Both the position numbers and the translations under genes were made by a program. Shown here piece by piece: positions 58,691-64,000 of a DNA stretch of 64,000 nucleotides (its first letter is position 1; every line of letters begins with the position of its first letter). Under the pieces are notes generated by a model. It was not told where the DNA came from. It was given only the letters and a program-made list of their open reading frames with translations, and made no database searches. Source of the DNA: Candidatus Aenigmatarchaeota archaeon (GTDB lineage: Archaea > Aenigmatarchaeota > Aenigmatarchaeia > QMZS01); NCBI GenBank assembly GCA_016932615.1, contig JAFGCN010000007.1:99325-163324 (forward strand), in the 5' to 3' direction.

Positions 58691-58771
58691 GTAAAATACC
58701 CGGTTTTCACGATAAACGGCATCACCCTTGATATGCTTAGAAGGGGCAAAAAGCAGAGGTCATCGAATTAA
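58691..58771 (+). pseudogene. Displaced 3' end of rps12
   Basis: In the S12 frame this encodes VKYPVFTINGITLDMLRRGK, then KQRSSN and a stop, against VKYRVFKVNGISLDMLRRGK then KQRSSK in rps12. It has no start codon. The first half has diverged at several codon positions while 32 bases of the second half (58730-58761) are identical. It looks like an old copy of the gene end left beyond an insertion. Confidence 0.85.
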
Positions 58772-58837
58772 GTTTTTTCTTCCTTAAATAGTGGATTATT
58801 TATAAATCGCAAAGATAATTATTTTAGGTGACTCAAT

Positions 58838-59179
58838 ATGGCAGAAAGTCGATGGGACTGGTTCAAGGACTATATGGCCCAAGAAGTGGAGGGAATTAAT
58901 AAAAGAGAGAAAACCCAATCAGGAATTAAATTTGACCGATTGAAGCTAATACGTGGAGGTGATTCTATTGAAGTAAAAGCCCGGGGAAATTTAGTCCCTT
59001 GGTATGGTTGCCCTGCAATAGAGGCCAGTTTGGAGCATCCGGGCACAATACGTTACTTTCGCTATTTTGATGGCGGATTTTACAAAGGGCTGGATAACCA
59101 TGGGCATGAGTTGGAAGATGCCGTCATAAAAGGCACGAAAGGGGTAGGCTATGTGCCTAAATATGAATATGCCAACTAA
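58838..59179 (+). CDS. Hypothetical protein downstream of the rps12 fragment
   Basis: 113 residues: MAESRWDWFKDYMAQEVEGI, then KFDRLKLIRGGDSIEVKARG and a tyrosine/glycine-rich second half (YFRYFDGGFYKGLDNHGHEL). No known family. AT-rich codon use resembles the 58319 gene rather than the ribosomal genes. It lies between the displaced rps12 end and a 13-base third remnant. Confidence 0.55.
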   Translation: MAESRWDWFKDYMAQEVEGINKREKTQSGIKFDRLKLIRGGDSIEVKARGNLVPWYGCPAIEASLEHPGTIRYFRYFDGGFYKGLDNHGHELEDAVIKGTKGVGYVPKYEYAN

Positions 59180-59215
59180 TTAGCCCAAAATAAGAGATAA
59201 ATGGTGGCAATAAAT

Positions 59216-59228
59216 GTCCTCGAAGTAA
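59216..59228 (+). repeat. Third remnant of the rps12 3' end
   Basis: GTCCTCGAAGTAA, identical to the last 13 bases of rps12 (58265-58277), 46 bases before rpl32e. Short enough to be chance on its own, but the third copy in 1 kb of the same gene end. Confidence 0.5.
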
Positions 59229-59274
59229 ATGCCCGGTCAGTGCTCATTTTTAAAACTTCCGCTACTATTATATT

Positions 59275-59625
59275 ATGCGACAGACATTTGCCCGAAGCAA
59301 CCTTGGAAAGTACAAAAAACTTAAGAGTGTGTGGAGAAGGCCTAAGGGAATACACAACAAACTGCGGCACAACAAAAAAGGCAAGGGAGAAAGGCCCAAC
59401 ATTGGCCTTAAACAGCCAAAAGGAGAAGTTCCTGCCCTTGTGGCATCAATCAGCCGGCTTGAAGAGCTGAAAGGCAAGACAATCATACTTTCCGGGACTG
59501 TCGGAAAGAAAAAACTGGCTGAAATGGCAGAATTCTGCGAAAAGAACAAGATTAAGATTTTAAACCCTCCAGCAAAAACAAAGATTAAGCCGAAAGCGAA
59601 ACCCAAGGAGGCAGAGAAGAAGTAA
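59275..59625 (+). CDS. rpl32e: Large-subunit ribosomal protein L32e
   Basis: 116 residues: MRQTFARSNLGKYKKLKSVW, RRPKGIHNKLRHNKKGKGER, PNIGLKQPKGEVPALVASIS, and a Lys/Pro-rich tail. The WRRPKGIHNKLR motif is diagnostic. The N-terminal extension is short. It usually sits in the S5/L18 ribosomal operon; here it is alone. Confidence 0.93.
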   Translation: MRQTFARSNLGKYKKLKSVWRRPKGIHNKLRHNKKGKGERPNIGLKQPKGEVPALVASISRLEELKGKTIILSGTVGKKKLAEMAEFCEKNKIKILNPPAKTKIKPKAKPKEAEKK

Positions 59626-59735
59626 TTCCCCAATTAATACGCCCCCGGATACATTTTTCTGAAATTTCACCAGCCCTGGGTTTGCCAAATGCAGATACTA
59701 TCTCCTTTATCCTGGCTTGAAAAAACTGTAGAAAA

Positions 59736-60077
59736 CTAGCCAATGTAATCCATAAACTTCTTTGAAGCGGGCTTTTTCGAATCATTCTGCTTCTTTGAAA
59801 CCTCAATTTTTCCAAACCTTTTTTCAAACTTCTCGACATTTTCCTTGAGAAGGTTTAGGAGAATTTTTGTCTGCTTTGGCTCAAGCACTACAGAATTGTG
59901 TTTTGCTATATAGGTGAGCATCTGCTTTCCGTCAACCATGTCCATCCTGGGGCTTACCTGCGCAAAATCAAGGACAAATTCGTTAGGGTTATTGAATATG
60001 GCAACATTATTCGAGTAAAAAGCTTCCTTTCCAGGGTCAATATTCAAGTTAACCTTCTTTTTTTCTGCTTCTGCCAT
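59736..60077 (-). CDS. DUF3467 protein
   Basis: 113 residues. NLNIDPGKEAFYSNNVAIFN, NPNEFVLDFAQVSPRMDMVD and VVLEPKQTKILLNLLKENVE match DUF3467, a small domain found widely in bacteria and archaea without known function. The C-terminal tail is basic and Ser/Lys-rich. It lies 8 bases downstream of a coiled-coil gene on the same strand, a likely operon. Confidence 0.85.
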   Translation of the reverse strand: MAEAEKKKVNLNIDPGKEAFYSNNVAIFNNPNEFVLDFAQVSPRMDMVDGKQMLTYIAKHNSVVLEPKQTKILLNLLKENVEKFEKRFGKIEVSKKQNDSKKPASKKFMDYIG

Positions 60078-60085
60078 GATAAAAT

Positions 60086-60541
60086 TCAGTACTGCCCCTG
60101 GCCTGCGCCCTGATCACCAGCACCCTGCCCCTGCGGGGCCTGGTAATAATATTTGCTTAAGGCGGTAAGCTTCATCTGCCGCTCAAGCTTCTTTAGCCGG
60201 TCATCAAAAGCCGTATTGAGGTCAGCCATCTTCCTTGCCTCCTCTTTTATGTGAGCCCACTCCTGAGGCTCTTCGCTGGTTCCGGCAACCTCAATGCTTT
60301 CCATGAATTCATCAAACTTTCCGGTAAGCCCTGCCAGGTGTTGGGACAGCTGGCCTATTCCTGCAATAAGCTCGGAATTGGTCTTAATCAAATCATCAAC
60401 AACCCGCTGGTTTTCCTTCATCATTTCAACCAAGTCACGAAGGACAGCATTATATCCCGGAGAACCCTTCTCCACCATCTCAAGGCGCTTTTCGAGCTTT
60501 CTCAGCGGAGTAACTGAAACAATCTCATACTCCTCAGACAT
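60086..60541 (-). CDS. Coiled-coil protein with Gly/Gln-rich tail
   Basis: 151 residues. Residues 10-125 are helical and heptad-like (LRKLEKRLEMVEKGSPGYNA, DDLIKTNSELIAGIGQLSQH), and the last 20 residues are low complexity (QAPQGQGAGDQGAGQGQY). No recognised family. It shares an operon with the DUF3467 gene, so they may interact. Confidence 0.6.
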   Translation of the reverse strand: MSEEYEIVSVTPLRKLEKRLEMVEKGSPGYNAVLRDLVEMMKENQRVVDDLIKTNSELIAGIGQLSQHLAGLTGKFDEFMESIEVAGTSEEPQEWAHIKEEARKMADLNTAFDDRLKKLERQMKLTALSKYYYQAPQGQGAGDQGAGQGQY

Positions 60542-60594
60542 AATATACTCCCCTTTTTATATTTAAAATGCTTATAGAAAGCTTACGCACGCCT

Positions 60595-61242
60595 CTAAAG
60601 GATTAAGTTGAGAAGAGCTTCTTTTGGGCTTTCCGCGTTCACTACTGAAGACGCAACCAAAACGCCTCTCGTCCCAAGCTCCTTTGCCTTCACCACGTCT
60701 TCCCGTGTGCTTATGCCCGCCCCGCAAAGAGGCATCACCGAAGGGCTTAGCTCTTCAAGGAGTTCCACAAATCGGCTCACAAGGTCCGGCTTTGTCTTTG
60801 AAATAGACCTGCCCGAGCCGATAAGGTCAGGGTCCTCAAAAGCAATCGAGTCAGGAAGAAGCTTTGAAACCTCCATTGCCTCCTTTATGTCTGAAACGCA
60901 AACGATTGTCTTAAGCCCGCAGGACTTTGCAACCGAAACACAGTTTTCGATTTCCTTTAGGGGAATCCTCCTTTCCGAATGGTTTATGAGGGTTCCAACC
61001 GCCCCTGCATCCCTTACTGCCTGAGGAAGAATTTGGCCGGTATGCGCGCCGTAAGGAATCGGGTCTATGTGCTGGGAAACTACAGAAACGAGCTTGCTTA
61101 CCCTGTCAATATCTGTCGGCTGGACTGCAGCAGCCATCTCGACATTATTTTCTTCTGAAACATCTGCCATTATGCTTGCAAGCCGGACTGCGTTCAAGCC
61201 AGTGCCCTTAAAATAAGTCTTGAAATTTATAAGATACAGCAT
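60595..61242 (-). CDS. tpiA: Triosephosphate isomerase
   Basis: 215 residues, the short tetrameric archaeal form. MLYLINFKTYFKGTG carries the catalytic lysine, GTLINHSERR the histidine, SIAFEDPDLIGSGRSI the glutamate and flexible loop, and GAGISTREDVVKAKELGTRG then VLVASSVV the phosphate loop. ATG 61242 is preferred over an in-frame TTG at 61257. It interconverts dihydroxyacetone phosphate and glyceraldehyde-3-phosphate. Confidence 0.95.
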   Translation of the reverse strand: MLYLINFKTYFKGTGLNAVRLASIMADVSEENNVEMAAAVQPTDIDRVSKLVSVVSQHIDPIPYGAHTGQILPQAVRDAGAVGTLINHSERRIPLKEIENCVSVAKSCGLKTIVCVSDIKEAMEVSKLLPDSIAFEDPDLIGSGRSISKTKPDLVSRFVELLEELSPSVMPLCGAGISTREDVVKAKELGTRGVLVASSVVNAESPKEALLNLIL

Positions 61243-61287
61243 AACATCAATAGCCAAATGTAAATATATTCTCTGATTAAGCTTCGG

Positions 61288-64000
61288 TTAATTGACCGAG
61301 ATTCTCACTTCATCAGAATTGGCCATTGGATTGATGCACATTGCCTCAAATGCCAGAGTTCCGGAATTTCCGGGATGAATAGAGATGGTATCTGGCGAAC
61401 GAGTAAGGATTTTTATGGGAATCTCATGGTACTTTGTAACCATTGTCCTTATGTCCAGCGCATTCCCCGAAAACTGTGCCACGCCCCTAAGGCAACCCTC
61501 AATTGTGCAGGTGCAGGGCTCATCGTTATTGCAGGTCTCGGGACAGTCCACTTTGATTTGCGTTTCTTGGGGGTCATCCTGATCGTCATCCTCGCCATCA
61601 TTCTCATCAGGAGTGCCTTTTCCCTGACAGGTAGCGTCACGGCAAGTGCATGTCCCACCAGAGCAAGCAAAAGGCCCATTGCATGAAAAGATTCCTCCCC
61701 CACAAGGCAAAGAAGGCATGGAGCAAGCAGTTCCATCACAGGTTATTGTCGATTCGATGCAGCCGGTTACGACACAGTTCATCTCCCCGGTTTCGCCGTC
61801 GTCATCATCGCCATCCCCTTCCTCACAGCAGCATCGTTCGCCAGCTCTACAGTCATCATCACCGTCGCTTTCGTGCTCTTCGTCATCACTGCAACTATCG
61901 TCGCAATCCCAGTCACGGCCATCACAGGCCTCCTCACAAGTTTCGGTTTGCTCTTCCTCTACCTCGCAGCAGCAGCGGTCATTGTCCGAATCATCCCATT
62001 CGCACCAGTCATCACCGTCACGTTCCCGTTCCTCATCATCACTGCAACTGTCATCACAATCCGAATCCCGGTTTCCGCAGGCCTCTGCACAGGTGGTTGG
62101 AGGTTCATCATCTTCCTCCTCTACCTCGCAGCAGCAGCGGTCATTGTCCGAATCATCCCATTCGCACCAGTCATCACCGTCGCTTTCATGATCCTCATCA
62201 TCACGGCAACTGTCGTCACAATCCCAGTCACGGCCATTACAAGCTTCATCACAGGTGGTTGAAGGCTCATCATCGTCATCATCTCCACAGTCCCTTACAT
62301 TCACGCTTTGGGACTCAGTAATTTCACAGGACCTGCTGCCATCCTTAAACTTTCCTGTGACCTCAAATGTCCTCCGGCAAACATCGCCAAACCAGTAAGT
62401 GCCCCCCTCAAGCTCAAACTCGCCATCACCCCGGTCTCTGAAAACATCCCTGTCGCTGTAAGCTTTAAGAGTCCTTGTGTTAATACAGTTTCCGGAAACC
62501 ACGACCCGGAAGTCACCTTCATTCATGTCATACTCGTCACCATCATACTCAAACTGAATTGTCAGGTCAAAGAAATTGCCCCGTCCAGCACAATAGCTGC
62601 TCTCCTCAAAGTCTATATCTATCTCCGCCTCCCTCTGGCAAGTTCTGTCGCCCGAGTTTCCATCGCTGTCGTCATCATCCTCACCAGTGGGAGTGCAGCA
62701 GCAATGGTTTCCTGCAGTATTTCCCTCATGCTCGTTCTGGCAGTAAGAGTCCCCTCCACTCAGGTAGTGAAGCCCATTTGCCGTGCATGAATCCTGGCAA
62801 CTATACCATCCCGCAGGGTTATAATTGGCACAAAGGTTAGGGCAATCGCCTTCCTCACCTTGGTCTTCAGGAGTTTGCTCTCCTGGCGGCTCATCCCAGT
62901 TCGGCTCCTTGCTGCTTTTGCTGCCGCTTGAGCCCTGACCGCAGGTCTCCGCCTGGCAACATTGGAAGCACTGAGCTTTATACCAATCAGCATTCGAAAG
63001 GGACCAGACGCCCCATGGATAACAGGCACGCTCATTATCGCAATCACAATGTATGTCCCTGTCGATGGAGGTATATGAAGAGCACGAAACGGACTTGCTG
63101 GAACTCCCCCCCGTTCGCTGCACTGAACAGCAGCAGACCTGATTTGCCGCGCAATATTTATCCGCCTCGGCATAGTGGTTTCTCCACCAAGAGGAATCGT
63201 CAACGCAGGAGGTCCTGCAGGAAGAGGCATAACCGGTATTCACCCACTTGCAGAACTCAGCACAGCCAGTCACCCAGCTAGGGTGATTGTCTTCATCGTC
63301 CCCAGAGCCAGAGCTTTTCGCACAATAGCACTTAAGCGCAGAATTAATAGACTTACAGTAGGAATCGCCGGAAGACTTATAGGTATATCCTGTTGGAGTG
63401 GTGGCGCTGCACAAAAATGTGCCGCCGCAAGCTTCCTGGCAGGTTTTCGTGGAACTGGATTTCAGTTTTCCACAATAACAATAAGGTGTTGACCCTGAAC
63501 AGGAGGAACTAGTTGCCTTCGTCCAAGTGTAGGTGGAACTAAACCCACTGGAACTGGCCTGAGCACTGCATCCGCTTGCAATAGCATAACCCGAGCAGGC
63601 ACCAGAGGTTGTGCAGGCAGGTTTGCTGCTGGAAGATTCAAAAAGCATATAATAGGTCTTTACTCCGCCCGCAGAAGTGCATGGTGCCGAAAGAGTAACG
63701 TCATTGTACCCTTTAGCGGTTGCCTTTAAGGTATGCGTGCCCACAGGCACATTCTCAAGTGTAACGAGCGAACCCTGCTTATTAGTATCAGCTCCATCCA
63801 GGTAAATTTTTGCAGAAGAAACTGCCGCCCTAGATGGAAGCTCAAGGGAGTTCACAACAAATGTGCAGGTTGTGCTTGAAGAAGAGCCGCATTTGGTTGT
63901 GCAGGAACTGTCCGAGTAGGTTGTGGAAGTAGTCCAGGTTCCAGTGGTTGGGTTGCATTTCCAGTACCCGACACTTGAGGAGCCGCAGGTGGCGCTTACC
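61288..64000 (-). CDS. Giant cysteine-rich surface protein with PEGA domain (5' truncated)
   Basis: The minus-strand frame is open to the window edge, so at least 903 residues and more upstream. It contains a PEGA domain (AKIYLDGADTNKQGSLVTLE and NVPVGTHTLKATAKGYNDVT) followed by about seven modules with the order CxxxC, SC, a single (W/Y)C, and CCC or CYC. The modules are separated by acidic (D/E/G) linkers; three central ones (61.8-62.27 kb) are near-identical. A beta-sandwich-like domain (CQREAEIDIDFEESSYCAGR to SQSVNVRDC) sits in the middle. No membrane anchor is seen at the C-terminus. Likely secreted or surface-displayed and disulfide-bonded. Confidence 0.8.
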   Translation of the reverse strand, partial: VSATCGSSSVGYWKCNPTTGTWTTSTTYSDSSCTTKCGSSSSTTCTFVVNSLELPSRAAVSSAKIYLDGADTNKQGSLVTLENVPVGTHTLKATAKGYNDVTLSAPCTSAGGVKTYYMLFESSSSKPACTTSGACSGYAIASGCSAQASSSGFSSTYTWTKATSSSCSGSTPYCYCGKLKSSSTKTCQEACGGTFLCSATTPTGYTYKSSGDSYCKSINSALKCYCAKSSGSGDDEDNHPSWVTGCAEFCKWVNTGYASSCRTSCVDDSSWWRNHYAEADKYCAANQVCCCSVQRTGGSSSKSVSCSSYTSIDRDIHCDCDNERACYPWGVWSLSNADWYKAQCFQCCQAETCGQGSSGSKSSKEPNWDEPPGEQTPEDQGEEGDCPNLCANYNPAGWYSCQDSCTANGLHYLSGGDSYCQNEHEGNTAGNHCCCTPTGEDDDDSDGNSGDRTCQREAEIDIDFEESSYCAGRGNFFDLTIQFEYDGDEYDMNEGDFRVVVSGNCINTRTLKAYSDRDVFRDRGDGEFELEGGTYWFGDVCRRTFEVTGKFKDGSRSCEITESQSVNVRDCGDDDDDEPSTTCDEACNGRDWDCDDSCRDDEDHESDGDDWCEWDDSDNDRCCCEVEEEDDEPPTTCAEACGNRDSDCDDSCSDDEERERDGDDWCEWDDSDNDRCCCEVEEEQTETCEEACDGRDWDCDDSCSDDEEHESDGDDDCRAGERCCCEEGDGDDDDGETGEMNCVVTGCIESTITCDGTACSMPSLPCGGGIFSCNGPFACSGGTCTCRDATCQGKGTPDENDGEDDDQDDPQETQIKVDCPETCNNDEPCTCTIEGCLRGVAQFSGNALDIRTMVTKYHEIPIKILTRSPDTISIHPGNSGTLAFEAMCINPMANSDEVRISVN
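61800..62270 (-). repeat. Tandem coding repeats of the Cys-module (about 162 bp period)
   Basis: Two 64-base blocks are identical (61956-62019 and 62118-62181), exactly 162 bases (54 residues) apart, with a third diverged unit at 61800-61950. Each unit encodes CxEACxxRDxDCDDSC, DGDDWCEWDDSDNDRCCC and an acidic linker. This marks recent internal duplication. Confidence 0.85.

Noticed and set aside
59585-59839. Minus-strand frame containing AFGKPRAGEISEKCIRGRIN
   Set aside because: Looks locally protein-like but overlaps both the DUF3467 gene and rpl32e, with no clear start or known match; possibly a gene remnant, not supportable.
61800-62270. Regularly spaced repeats resembling a CRISPR array
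   Set aside because: Period is 162 bases, the repeats stay in frame and encode the cysteine modules of one long gene; there are no unique short spacers and no cas genes.
61646-62321. Long plus-strand open frames rich in Ser/His across the cysteine-rich gene
   Set aside because: They are mirror images of the acidic, repetitive minus-strand gene; composition follows from its codons.

Overview
This window is archaeal chromosome, almost certainly from a small-genome, DPANN-like lineage. The evidence is a split archaeal RNA polymerase (RpoB''/RpoB' and RpoA'/RpoA'' as separate genes, plus RpoH, RpoL and RpoP), archaeal ribosomal proteins (L44e, L37e, L32e, L30e, S27e, S12), TFS, LSm, prefoldin, Nop5, GatE, mevalonate-pathway genes (HMG-CoA reductase and type 2 IPP isomerase), FtsZ with SepF, and intron-bearing tRNA genes. 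Most start codons lie about 20-30 bases after a TATA-like box with no ribosome binding site between, which fits largely leaderless transcription. The exact phylum cannot be told from the sequence alone.

Layout. 0-7.9 kb: end of a GT3-type glycogen synthase, a CPA2 antiporter, idi2, a methyltransferase, a HerA-like ATPase, L44e and regulators. 8-14.5 kb: a 659-residue coiled-coil protein divergent from ftsZ, a NifU-like protein, a DHH-like protein convergent with a ribbon-helix-helix/DNA-methyltransferase pair, pcm, and an EMC3/DUF106 membrane protein. 14.5-22.7 kb: tRNA-Val, an HD hydrolase, rpoL, a stand-alone L11 C-terminal domain, mvaA, several small enzymes, and two tandem MFS transporters, one frameshifted. 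23-26.8 kb: rpoB1, rpoB2, rpoH and tRNA-Lys. 26.8-39.2 kb: an accessory stretch of small membrane and hypothetical proteins, hisS, two HIT-family genes, rpoP-sepF, and three more intron-bearing tRNAs. 39.2-48 kb: pgk, a P-type ATPase, a PGI-like protein, a cupin PGI and a short Nop5. 48.4-61.3 kb: the information-processing block (prefoldin, L37e, LSm, TFS, S27e, rpoA1, gatE, rpoA2-L30e-nusA-S12, L32e) and tpiA. 61.3-64 kb: a very large cysteine-rich surface protein that runs off the window.

Most notable: five tRNA genes (Val-GAC, Lys-TTT, Ser-CGA, Met-CAT, Ser-GCT) carry nine introns between them. They sit both in the anticodon loop and, unusually, inside the T-loop. Six of the nine share one architecture (an AAGC-TTTTC / GAAAA-GCTT hairpin, a CAAAAGAAA linker, then a second hairpin with a CTTCG loop), suggesting a family that has spread among tRNA genes. 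Second, the 3' end of rps12 is repeated twice downstream, each time after a single unknown gene, which looks like serial integration at that site. Third, the surface protein carries about seven copies of a module ending in C-C-C or C-Y-C. Fourth, the 31.7-34.6 kb cluster encodes small paired proteins of no recognised family.

Metabolically the window shows parts of glycolysis or gluconeogenesis (pgk, tpiA, cupin PGI and a second divergent PGI), glycogen-type polymer synthesis, and isoprenoid lipid synthesis.
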